A stretch of DNA of 6,775 nucleotides from Sphingobacteriales bacterium (GTDB taxonomy: Bacteria; Bacteroidota; Bacteroidia; Chitinophagales; Chitinophagaceae), in assembly GCA_024640385.1 (NCBI GenBank), contig JAHEFC010000167.1, positions 1,599-8,373 of the forward strand, in the 5' to 3' direction. The translations under genes and the position numbers were made by a program. A model generated the notes under the pieces. It saw nothing but the letters and a program-made list of their open reading frames with translations, had not been told where the DNA came from and did not search any database. Shown here in pieces: positions 1 through 5,940 of the stretch (position 1 is its first letter; every line of letters starts with the position of its first letter).

Positions 1-645
1 ATTATCCATTTTCGTTCCCCTGCCTATCACCGTATCATGGGTAACGCCACGGTCAATGGTACAGGTCGATCCGATCTCCACATCATCTTCAATCACCACC
101 CTTCCGCAGCTTTCCATCCTTTTATACCAGACTTCCCGGTTTTTTTTGGTGTTATAGTAAAAAGCATCGGACCCTATCACCGTTCCAGCCTGGATCACTA
201 CATTGTTTCCGATCACCGTGTGATCCAGAACACTCACATTGGGACCTATCCTGCAGTTATCTCCTATGCTGACATGATGCCCGATATATGCACCCGGTGA
301 AACATATGTGCCCTGTCCGATCACTGCGGTTTCACTGATCATTCCCGTTGCAGGAGTGAACGGACGGAAATGACGAACAATGGCCAGGTATGCTTCAAAT
401 GGCTGATCCACCACAAGCAAAGCTTTGCCCGGCGGGCATTCTACAACTTTGTTGATGATGATGAAGGTTGCTGCAGACTGCAGACATTTATCATAATACT
501 TCGGATGATCAACAAAAACAAGATCGCCTTCTTCTACTTTATGGATCTCATTAATGCCGTTCGCAAATGCATCTGCATTACCTATAATTTCAGCATTGAT
601 CAGTTCGGCCATCCATTTTATCGAAACAGGAGAAGGAAACTTCAT
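1..645 (-). CDS. lpxD: LpxD-type UDP-3-O-acylglucosamine N-acyltransferase (3' end missing)
   Basis: This is the first 215 residues of a gene that runs off the left edge, read by reverse-complementing from the ATG at 645. LpxD transfers a 3-hydroxyacyl chain from acyl-ACP to the amine of UDP-3-O-acylglucosamine in lipid A synthesis, in the cytoplasm. Residues 1-100 resemble the N-terminal uridine-binding domain, including [15 protein letters not shown] at 41-55. From about 104 the protein becomes a left-handed beta helix of hexapeptide repeats, with turns such as [24 protein letters not shown] and VEIGST. The fragment ends at TKMDN; in the family the catalytic His normally follows this motif within a few residues, so it lies outside the window. 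The segment at 159-180 ([20 protein letters not shown] and flanks) departs from the classic LpxD sequence. It resembles a second, shorter LpxD-like paralogue that I recall from Bacteroidota, so the exact substrate is uncertain. It is divergent from yicC. The start is supported by an A-rich leader and a -7 promoter match about 25 bases upstream. Confidence 0.85.
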   Translation of the reverse strand, partial: MKFPSPVSIKWMAELINAEIIGNADAFANGINEIHKVEEGDLVFVDHPKYYDKCLQSAATFIIINKVVECPPGKALLVVDQPFEAYLAIVRHFRPFTPATGMISETAVIGQGTYVSPGAYIGHHVSIGDNCRIGPNVSVLDHTVIGNNVVIQAGTVIGSDAFYYNTKKNREVWYKRMESCGRVVIEDDVEIGSTCTIDRGVTHDTVIGRGTKMDN

Positions 646-667
646 GAGTCGTTTTTTTTGAATTTCA

Positions 668-675
668 CAAATGTA
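668..675 (-). promoter_or_regulatory. Probable -7 element of the lpxD promoter
   Basis: On the minus strand this reads TACATTTG, an exact match to the Bacteroidota -7 consensus TAnnTTTG. It would start transcription near 664, leaving a leader of about 20 bases that contains a run of eight A before ACTC and the ATG at 645. I see no good TTG or TTTG -33 element at 17-23 bases upstream; a CTG within TTCTGTTC is the nearest candidate. The element is half of a near-palindrome (668-681) whose plus-strand reading gives TACAATTG, one mismatch from the same consensus. Confidence 0.5.
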
Positions 676-739
676 CAATTGCTGGGAACAGAATCGGAAA
701 ATGGTTATTATGATCAAATAACTGATCAATATCATGGTA

Positions 740-766
740 ATTCACATCTTCAAAAAAAATGTGAAT
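740..766. repeat. 8-base inverted repeat, ATTCACAT / ATGTGAAT
   Basis: The arms at 740-747 and 759-766 are perfect reverse complements separated by 11 bases that are mostly A. As RNA this is a weak AU-rich hairpin. The arm orientation (TCACA outside, TGTGA inside) is the reverse of a CRP-type site, so I do not call it one. It may be a chance product of the AT-rich composition. Confidence 0.3.
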
Positions 767-820
767 AAAATTTCATAAAAAAATTTTCCAGTTAGAAAAA
801 ATTATTTTTAATATTGTGGA

Positions 821-836
821 GGGAAATTTATTTCCC
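821..836 (+). repeat. Short hairpin GGGAAA-TTTA-TTTCCC
   Basis: A perfect 6-base stem closes a four-base loop. It begins about five bases downstream of a weak -7 match (TAATATTG, 809-816), so it would sit at the 5' end of any transcript started there. It precedes the larger hairpin at 862-885 by 25 bases. Together they could form the two stems of a small RNA or of an untranslated leader for yicC; nothing else in the sequence decides between these. Confidence 0.35.
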
Positions 837-861
837 GGACTTACTAACCCATCCATATATT

Positions 862-893
862 AAAGCTCAGTGCAAACTGAGCTTTCTTATTTT
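862..893 (+). terminator. Intrinsic-terminator-like hairpin with GCAA tetraloop, no gene assigned
   Basis: AAAGCTCAGT (862-871) pairs perfectly with ACTGAGCTTT (876-885), a 10-base stem closed by the tetraloop GCAA, a GNRA type. On the plus strand it is followed by CTTATTTT, a moderate U-rich tail. On the minus strand the tail is poorer, TAATATATGG. The puzzle is context: on the plus strand the region upstream is the divergent lpxD promoter area, and on the minus strand upstream is the start of yicC, so neither direction has a known gene ending here. It may end a small RNA begun near 820 or attenuate a long yicC leader. Confidence 0.6.
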
Positions 894-958
894 ACATCAT
901 ATTTCACCACAAGGCTTAGTTTTCCTACCTTACTTCTTTAATAAAAATATACTTTGAT

Positions 959-1834
959 ATGCTCAAATCCATGACTGGATATGGAAGATCGGAACAGGCA
1001 GTGCAGGACAAAATTTTTCTCATAGAGATCAGATCACTGAATGGAAAGCAGTTTGAGATCCTGCTGAAACTGCCGCAGTTGCTGAAGCCCTACGAATTCG
1101 AGATCAGGAATATACTTTCCTCTTCACTCATACGTGGAAGTGTTGAATGCGTCATTACCCTGAAACAGAACGGCGCTGCAAAACCTGTCACTATCAATAC
1201 AGAACTTGCAAAGTCGTACTACCAGCCACTGGCCAGTCTTTCAAAAGAACTTGGACTTGATCCCTCACATATACTCAGCAGCCTTATCAAACTGCCCGAA
1301 GTGGTAACTCCATCAACTGAAGTTCTGTCCGACCAGGAATTTGAACAGTTCAAATCCGTGCTCAATGAAGCCATTTCAAATATCGATACCCACCGGGTGG
1401 AAGAAGGAAAAGCACTGGAAGAGGATCTGCTGCTCAGGATCAATAATATCGTGATGTACCAGGATAAGCTGAAAGAACTGGAGCCCCTGCGCAAAAAGAA
1501 GATCAGGGAGAACATTACCAAAGTGCTGGAGGAAAATGTCGGGAAAGACAGCTTCGATACCAATAGGCTGGAGCAGGAACTGGTGTATTATATCGAAAAG
1601 ATCGACATCACCGAGGAACAGGTACGCCTCCAGAACCATTGTAACTATTTTAGGGATATCCTGAATGAGCCCGATGATGCCAAAGGCAAGAAACTCTCCT
1701 TTGTACTCCAGGAGGTTGGCCGGGAGATCAACACCACCGGCGCCAAGGCCTACGATTCCGCCATCCAGAAATTTGTAGTGCTGATGAAAGATGAACTCGA
1801 AAAGGCGAAGGAGCAGGTACTGAATGTGCTTTAG
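959..1834 (+). CDS. yicC: YicC family endoribonuclease
   Basis: The 291-residue product matches the usual YicC length (about 287-295). It begins MLKSMTGYGRSE, the hallmark N-terminus of the family, which fixes the ATG at 959 rather than the ATG at 971. The N-terminal YicC domain covers roughly residues 1-155. A charged, probably coiled-coil middle follows (about 145-200). The C-terminal DUF1732 domain covers about 205-291, with the conserved block LSFVLQEVGREINTTGAKA near 246-264 and a helical end KDELEKAKEQVLNVL. E. coli YicC has been described as an endoribonuclease acting on RNA, including small RNAs; the precise role here is inferred from family. In many bacteria yicC is followed by gmk, but here it is followed by a repeat block and gldH. 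No Shine-Dalgarno sequence is present; the upstream sequence is A/T-rich. Confidence 0.9.
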   Translation: MLKSMTGYGRSEQAVQDKIFLIEIRSLNGKQFEILLKLPQLLKPYEFEIRNILSSSLIRGSVECVITLKQNGAAKPVTINTELAKSYYQPLASLSKELGLDPSHILSSLIKLPEVVTPSTEVLSDQEFEQFKSVLNEAISNIDTHRVEEGKALEEDLLLRINNIVMYQDKLKELEPLRKKKIRENITKVLEENVGKDSFDTNRLEQELVYYIEKIDITEEQVRLQNHCNYFRDILNEPDDAKGKKLSFVLQEVGREINTTGAKAYDSAIQKFVVLMKDELEKAKEQVLNVL

Positions 1835-1849
1835 AAAGATGATGACGCT

Positions 1850-1884
1850 GAGAGATAGAGAGGAAGAGAGACGGAGAGACAGAG
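1850..1884 (+). repeat. Purine (GA)-rich tract
   Basis: Thirty-two of 35 bases are purines, made of degenerate GAGAGA-type units (GAGAGATAGAGAGG, then AGAGAGACGGAGAGACAGAG) broken only by T1856, C1872 and C1880. It begins 15 bases after the yicC stop codon and leads directly into the heptamer repeat. It is non-coding and looks like simple sequence that has grown by slippage. Confidence 0.6.
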
Positions 1885-1886
1885 CT

Positions 1887-1954
1887 ATTCTGCAACCTGG
1901 AACCTGCAACCTGCAACCTGATTCTGCAACCTGTTACCTGTAACCTGCAACCTG
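1887..1954 (+). repeat. Nested tandem repeat: two 34-base blocks of TGCAACC heptamers
   Basis: Two adjacent 34-base blocks (1887-1920 and 1921-1954) share the same architecture: ATTC, four heptamers, then TG. The heptamers in block one are TGCAACC, TGGAACC, TGCAACC, TGCAACC. In block two they are TGCAACC, TGTTACC, TGTAACC, TGCAACC. So there is a 7-base period inside a 34-base duplication, with drift concentrated in the inner units. The array lies between the yicC stop and the gldH promoter and ends six bases before the -7 element at 1961. Similar heptamer runs are, to my recollection, scattered between genes in some Bacteroidota genomes, so this may be one copy of a dispersed family. Confidence 0.8.
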
Positions 1955-1960
1955 AACTAT

Positions 1961-1968
1961 TATCTTTG
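1961..1968 (+). promoter_or_regulatory. -7 promoter element for gldH-kinase-regulator operon
   Basis: TATCTTTG is an exact match to the Bacteroidota -7 consensus TAnnTTTG. Transcription would begin near 1972, giving a leader of about 15 bases before the proposed TTG start at 1987. The expected -33 region (about 1938-1943) lies inside the heptamer array and offers CTG (1938-1940, 20-base spacing) instead of TTG, so promoter strength may depend on the repeat sequence. No other good promoter is seen before the downstream kinase and regulator genes. Confidence 0.6.
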
Positions 1969-1986
1969 TATCAAAATCATCAAACC

Positions 1987-2457
1987 TTGAAGTTTACGCT
2001 CGCTTTCATATTGTCTCTCTTTTTACTGTCGTCCTGCATCCAGACCGGTTTATTTGAGAAGAATGTAACGCTGAAAGACCATGCCTGGAATGCTACTTAT
2101 AAACCCACTGTTTCATTTGAGATAACAGATACCAGTTCAGCTTACAATGTGTTTTTCGTTTTAAGGCATACCGACGCATTCCATTACAATAACCTCTGGG
2201 TCAAGATCAGAAGCAAAGGACCGGGCGACTCAACAGCCAACGCCCAGCAGTTCGATCTCCCCCTGGCTTCAGACAACAAATGGACGGGAACAGGCATGGA
2301 CGATATATTCGAACACAGGATACTTCTTACAAAAAGACCCGTCAGGTTTCCCCGGGCAGGACAATATGAATTCAGCATTGAACATATCATGCGCGAGAAT
2401 CCCCTCGCAGAGGTACTGAATGTGGGAATAAGACTGGAAAAAACAGGTCAGCCATGA
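1987..2457 (+). CDS. gldH: GldH-type gliding motility lipoprotein
   Basis: The product is 156 residues from a TTG start at 1987. No in-frame ATG exists upstream, and the earlier in-frame TTG at 1966 lies inside the promoter element. The chosen start gives a compact lipoprotein signal peptide, MKFTLAFILSLFLLSSC, with lipobox L14-S15-S16-C17, so mature protein begins at Cys17 as a lipid-anchored envelope protein. The remainder fits the GldH family: VSFEITDTSSAYNVFFVLRH, then NNLWVKI, a FDLPLASDNKWTGTGMDDI block, VRFPRAGQYEFSIEHIMREN and VGIRLEK near the C-terminus. GldH was defined in Flavobacterium johnsoniae as a lipoprotein needed for gliding; its molecular action is not settled, and relatives occur in species not known to glide. 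The stop overlaps the kinase start by 4 bases, implying translational coupling. Confidence 0.82.
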   Translation: MKFTLAFILSLFLLSSCIQTGLFEKNVTLKDHAWNATYKPTVSFEITDTSSAYNVFFVLRHTDAFHYNNLWVKIRSKGPGDSTANAQQFDLPLASDNKWTGTGMDDIFEHRILLTKRPVRFPRAGQYEFSIEHIMRENPLAEVLNVGIRLEKTGQP

Positions 2458-3431
2458 ACCTGGCCTCATTCTACAAAAAGAATAAACTTACTATCGCCAC
2501 CTGGGCCTACTGGATCCTCCTTCTCTATATTATCGCCGCCCTGGTCTGGTGGTTCGTGGAACTGAACCAGCAGAACACTGAAATGTACCTGTTCAAAAAA
2601 GAACTGCTTTCCCTCCAGGATCCCAATTACCAGGTCAAACTCAATTTCATTGAGGAGGAACAAAAAAGAAATGTGACCCAGTACCTGGGCGAGGGCATTA
2701 CTTTTTTTGCTCTAATGGTACTCGGCGCCATCTATGTTTACCGGTCAGTAAGAAAACAGATCAGGCTGAATGATCAGCAACAGAACTTCATGATGGCAGT
2801 TACCCATGAGCTTAAAACGCCTATAGCCATCACCAGGCTGAACCTGGAAACCCTCCAGAGAAGAAAACTCGATAGCGTCCAACAAGAAAAGATCATTGAT
2901 ATCAGCTTGCAGGAAACCGCAAGGCTGAATGATCTCTGTGAAAATATTCTCCTGGTAACAAGGATGGATTCCGGGCATTATATGTTACATCCTGAACAGC
3001 TGGATCTTAGTGCACTGCTCCGGTCTTCAGTATCCAACCTAAGGGCCAGGTTTCCGAAAAAAGAGATCAAAGAACAGATCAGTGCCGGGATCAGCTTTAC
3101 CGGTGACACGCTACTGCTTCAGTTGCTTTTCAATAACCTGATCGAAAATGCCATCAAATATTCCCCGGCAGACAAAGCCGTGGAGGTCAGATTAAAAAAG
3201 GATGATGGCAGAACCAGGTTTGAGATCATAGACCAGGGTAGTGGAATTCCGGATATTGAAAAAAAGAGGGTGTTCCAGAAATTTTACCGTTCCGGAAATG
3301 AGAACACAAGGTCAACTAAGGGGACCGGTTTGGGGCTTTATCTTTCCCAGAAAATTGCAGAGGATCACAACACCACCATTGAGATACGTGATAATCAGCC
3401 AACCGGAAGTATTTTTACCATAGAATTTTAA
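2454..3431 (+). CDS. Sensor histidine kinase, two-TM, no HAMP domain visible
   Basis: This is a 325-residue inner-membrane histidine kinase. Two hydrophobic helices (about 16-36 and 80-97) enclose a small extracytoplasmic loop of some 43 residues (37-79) with no recognisable sensor domain. Only about a dozen residues separate the second helix from the HisKA domain, so a HAMP linker seems absent. The H box FMMAVTHELKTP carries the phospho-accepting His118. The HATPase domain shows the N box (NNLIENAIKYS, 227-237), G1 box (DQGSGIP, 260-266), F box (FQKFYR, 274-279) and G2 box (GTGLGL, 290-295), so it appears catalytically intact. The start ATG overlaps the gldH stop as ATGA, and the regulator follows 3 bases after the stop, so the pair is surely cognate. 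The signal it senses cannot be told from sequence. Confidence 0.93.
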   Translation: MNLASFYKKNKLTIATWAYWILLLYIIAALVWWFVELNQQNTEMYLFKKELLSLQDPNYQVKLNFIEEEQKRNVTQYLGEGITFFALMVLGAIYVYRSVRKQIRLNDQQQNFMMAVTHELKTPIAITRLNLETLQRRKLDSVQQEKIIDISLQETARLNDLCENILLVTRMDSGHYMLHPEQLDLSALLRSSVSNLRARFPKKEIKEQISAGISFTGDTLLLQLLFNNLIENAIKYSPADKAVEVRLKKDDGRTRFEIIDQGSGIPDIEKKRVFQKFYRSGNENTRSTKGTGLGLYLSQKIAEDHNTTIEIRDNQPTGSIFTIEF

Positions 3432-3434
3432 ACC

Positions 3435-4139
3435 ATGTCTGAGCATTCCAAAGCATCCATACTGATAGTTGAAGACGAAGAGAACCTCAGGGAGGCACTC
3501 AAACTCAACCTTGAACTGGAAGGGTATGATGTATCCTCTGCCGGCACCGGGCTGGAAGCGCTTAAAAAACTCGAAAATGAATTCTTCGATCTCGTGATCA
3601 TGGATATTATGTTGCCCGAAATAGACGGGATCACTGTCACTGAAACACTGAGGTTACAGAATAACGAAGTGCCTATCCTTATAGTTAGTGCAAAAAGCAA
3701 CAGTGCAGACAGGGTCCTGGGCCTGAAAAAAGGTGCAGATGACTACCTCATCAAGCCGTTCAACCTCGAAGAACTTTTTCTCAGGGTACAGAAACTGATC
3801 GAAAAAAACAAGCGGATCAATACCGGTTCTTCAATAAGCAGCTACGATTTCGGAGGCAACCATATTGATTTTAAAGCTCAACAGGCGCGTAATTTCAGGG
3901 GTGAACTGATAGAATTAAGCAAGAAGGAAGTGATGCTTCTAAAGCTCCTGATTGAGAATAAGAACGAGGTAGTGTCGAGGGAGAAGATTCTTCAGTCGGT
4001 CTGGGGTTACCAGGTTTTCCCTACCACCAGAACCATAGACAATTTCATACTCAGTTTCAGGAAATATTTTGAGCAGGATTCACGCAACCCACAGTTTATC
4101 CAATCAGCCCGAGGAGTAGGATATAAGTTCACGGAATGA
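3435..4139 (+). CDS. OmpR/PhoB-family response regulator
   Basis: The 234-residue product is full length for the family. The receiver domain (about 7-122) has the acidic pair E13/D14, phospho-accepting Asp57 in LVIMDIMLPEIDG, Ser85 in the usual Thr/Ser switch position, and Lys107 followed by Pro108 in DDYLIKPF. The C-terminal winged helix DNA-binding domain (about 137-233) includes IELSKKEVMLLKLL, the recognition region around TTRTIDNFILSFRKYF, and the wing ending in the typical SARGVGYKF. It is a cytoplasmic transcription factor presumably phosphorylated by the kinase encoded just upstream; target genes are unknown. Autoregulation of the operon is possible but no repeated operator is evident at the 1961 promoter. 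The stop codon directly abuts the stop of the opposing BatD-like gene. Confidence 0.95.
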   Translation: MSEHSKASILIVEDEENLREALKLNLELEGYDVSSAGTGLEALKKLENEFFDLVIMDIMLPEIDGITVTETLRLQNNEVPILIVSAKSNSADRVLGLKKGADDYLIKPFNLEELFLRVQKLIEKNKRINTGSSISSYDFGGNHIDFKAQQARNFRGELIELSKKEVMLLKLLIENKNEVVSREKILQSVWGYQVFPTTRTIDNFILSFRKYFEQDSRNPQFIQSARGVGYKFTE

Positions 4140-5903
4140 TCAACATATCAGCTTTTCAATTCTTGCCAGATCCTCAACCATTTTTGATTCCATAACGAAC
4201 GGAGTATACATGGCCAGGGCCGCGTCTTCTTTTAACAACCTGATCTCCGAGATCATATCTGGATCAACGCCATTTGCCAGCAATTCTTTTTCCCAGTTAC
4301 CTGAGAAATCCACCTTGTATTTCCTGCGCATGCAGTCGTCCATGATCATACCCAGCTGCCGGTAAAACTCCCTGGGATCTCCTTTTTCAAAGGCATCGCG
4401 GATGCTGTTCATGGGATCTTCTTCATCTGCACCAATAACCGGTTCAGTAACGGGAATAACCGAAGAAGGTGATTGCACTGCAGGTTTCTGATAAGTTCTC
4501 CTAATCAGTATGTAAATACTTCCTGCAACAACAACCAGGGCCACAGCCGTAATGATCCATTTCAAGGCTTCGCCGGGCCTGGATCCGCTTGCAGCAGCAA
4601 GTGCTGCAGAAGGAACGATTGTTACTGCAGGTTCCACATGCAGTTTCACGGAGTCAGAACGGGCAATGGCATATTTACGGGATATGGGGTCGAAATAATG
4701 AAGATCCACAGCGGGTATCACGATATCCCCTTCTTTCTGCACTGTGAAAGGGATATTGAACACTTTGGCGCCGGAAATGGGGCTGGTGAATTTCGAAAAA
4801 TATTCCTGAACGGTGGTTTCATAAGGCTCGGCAGAATCCGGCCAGTTCACGGCAGGCGCTGCCAGCATGGGAAAATTTCCTTTACCGGATATTTTCACCA
4901 CCAGGTTGACAAGATCATTCTTATGAACAACAGGATTGGATAAAAATGTTCTGACCTCAAAATTTCCAACTGCTCCATTGAAAGCCGGATCCCTTACCTG
5001 CGGAAGCGGTTTCACATCTACAGCTACGGGAGCGCTGCTTAACAATACTTTCTCCCTCACTACCGCTTCATCATCCATACCTTCAGCAAGATTTTTCATG
5101 ATCCTTGGCAGTGCAATCCCTGATTGAAGATGTTCTGCCCTGATGAATGTGAGCGTGTTCTCCACTTCAACAGGATCAAGCTCAATATTGCCTGATTGCA
5201 AAGGATATAATTGCACTTTCCGCAGGAGGTATACATTGTATTCACGCCCCTGGAATAATTCGCGGATCGGCTCTTCGGATTCCGGGTTGATCATATCGTA
5301 GACACTGAATCCGTTGAAAGAGGGCCGTTTTGTCACTTTAGACTCTGACCTCAGCCTGGTATATAGTTTGTAAGTGGCTACTACGGGTTCCCCTTCGTAA
5401 CAGGTCTTTTTATCAACATCAAGCTTAACAAAAATATTGTTCCGGATTTTGTCTGCAACCGTTTCCCCCTTGCGCATCACCAGTTCCGAGGCAAAATCCT
5501 GGTTCTCCGAAAGTCCTGGTATGACCGATGATCCCACATCCACCCATAAAGCATTGGAGCGATATTGTTTGCCGTCGATCCGGGCCATGGCAAATGGAAT
5601 CATCAACCGGCCTTCCCTTAAAGGCCTTAAGAGAAAACTGAATGCAACATATTCTTTCAGCTCTCCATTTTCCATATTCCATCCTGAGGTTTGATCAGGA
5701 CCTTCAACCACATCAAAACTTTTGAAATCAGGGGGGATGAACTGAGACACTTTTCTGCTGTTCTCGATCAGGTATTGGACCTGCACAAAATCCTGCCTGC
5801 TGATCCGGGTGGCACTTACCTGCACAGTGAACCTGATGTCATCTGCCTTGGCAGCTGAACAGGTGAGAACCCAAAGAACAAAGATGTATATGGTTTTATG
5901 CAC
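4140..5903 (-). CDS. BatD-like membrane-anchored protein (oxygen tolerance family)
   Basis: The 587-residue product has a signal peptide (about 1-20, cleavage likely after AAKA), a long beta-rich periplasmic region with repeated immunoglobulin-like segments (about 22-440), one transmembrane helix (about 448-467) and a cytoplasmic tail of about 120 residues that is mostly helical. This layout and length match BatD of the Bacteroides aerotolerance (bat) locus, with typical segments such as CYEGEPVVATYKLYTRL (168-184) and ISGKGNFPMLAAPAVNWP (338-355). BatD is thought to work with BatA/BatB von Willebrand proteins; none of the other bat genes is in this window, so this may be a stand-alone paralogue and I give no symbol. 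The start is GTG at 5903; no upstream in-frame ATG exists after the dehydrogenase stop. It lies 37 bases after that gene on the same strand, probably as a second cistron, though a weak own promoter TAATTTTA (5928-5921) is possible. Confidence 0.82.
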   Translation of the reverse strand: MHKTIYIFVLWVLTCSAAKADDIRFTVQVSATRISRQDFVQVQYLIENSRKVSQFIPPDFKSFDVVEGPDQTSGWNMENGELKEYVAFSFLLRPLREGRLMIPFAMARIDGKQYRSNALWVDVGSSVIPGLSENQDFASELVMRKGETVADKIRNNIFVKLDVDKKTCYEGEPVVATYKLYTRLRSESKVTKRPSFNGFSVYDMINPESEEPIRELFQGREYNVYLLRKVQLYPLQSGNIELDPVEVENTLTFIRAEHLQSGIALPRIMKNLAEGMDDEAVVREKVLLSSAPVAVDVKPLPQVRDPAFNGAVGNFEVRTFLSNPVVHKNDLVNLVVKISGKGNFPMLAAPAVNWPDSAEPYETTVQEYFSKFTSPISGAKVFNIPFTVQKEGDIVIPAVDLHYFDPISRKYAIARSDSVKLHVEPAVTIVPSAALAAASGSRPGEALKWIITAVALVVVAGSIYILIRRTYQKPAVQSPSSVIPVTEPVIGADEEDPMNSIRDAFEKGDPREFYRQLGMIMDDCMRRKYKVDFSGNWEKELLANGVDPDMISEIRLLKEDAALAMYTPFVMESKMVEDLARIEKLIC

Positions 5904-5940
5904 AATCAGTAAAGGGATGGTAAAATTACAATACCCGAAA

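Larger units (their letters stand above)
646..958. other. AT-rich divergent intergenic region between lpxD and yicC
   Basis: This gap of 313 bases has no convincing protein gene on either strand. It is AT-rich, with long A and T runs around 750-810. From left to right it holds the lpxD -7 element (668-675), two TGATCA palindromes spaced 12 bases apart (711-716 and 723-728), an 8-base inverted repeat (740-747 with 759-766), a weak plus-strand -7 match TAATATTG (809-816), a GGGAAA/TTTCCC hairpin (821-836) and a strong terminator-like hairpin (862-885). The frame reading through 814-957 is open but has only a TTG start and no family resemblance, so I do not call it. Confidence 0.7.

Noticed and set aside
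740..766. CRP/FNR-type operator at the inverted repeat
   Set aside because: The half-sites are in the opposite orientation (TCACA outside TGTGA) and the spacing is 11 bases, so it does not fit the known operator.
370..768. Plus-strand open frame of 132 residues opposite lpxD
   Set aside because: It is antisense to the clearly coding lpxD-type gene and has Cys-, His- and Phe-rich nonsense-like composition.
948..956. TATACTTTG just before the yicC ATG as a -7 promoter element
   Set aside because: The spacing is wrong (three bases, not two, between TA and TTTG), and it ends two bases before the ATG, so transcription would begin inside the gene. The MLKSMTGYGR start is well supported, so I treat it as chance.
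814..957. Small open frame on plus strand through the lpxD-yicC gap
   Set aside because: It has only a TTG start within a weak promoter match, runs through both hairpins, and shows no family resemblance or typical codon pattern.
1376..1909. Minus-strand open frame of 177 residues opposite yicC
   Set aside because: It is a shadow of yicC: the plus-strand frame carries the recognisable family motifs, and the minus frame extends into the repeat block.
1728..1916. Minus-strand short peptide with Ser/Leu-rich stretch
   Set aside because: The Ser/Leu composition comes from the GA-rich tract read in reverse; there is no start context or family resemblance.
1887..1954. CRISPR-like array
   Set aside because: The unit is seven bases with no unique spacers between repeats; it is a simple tandem repeat.
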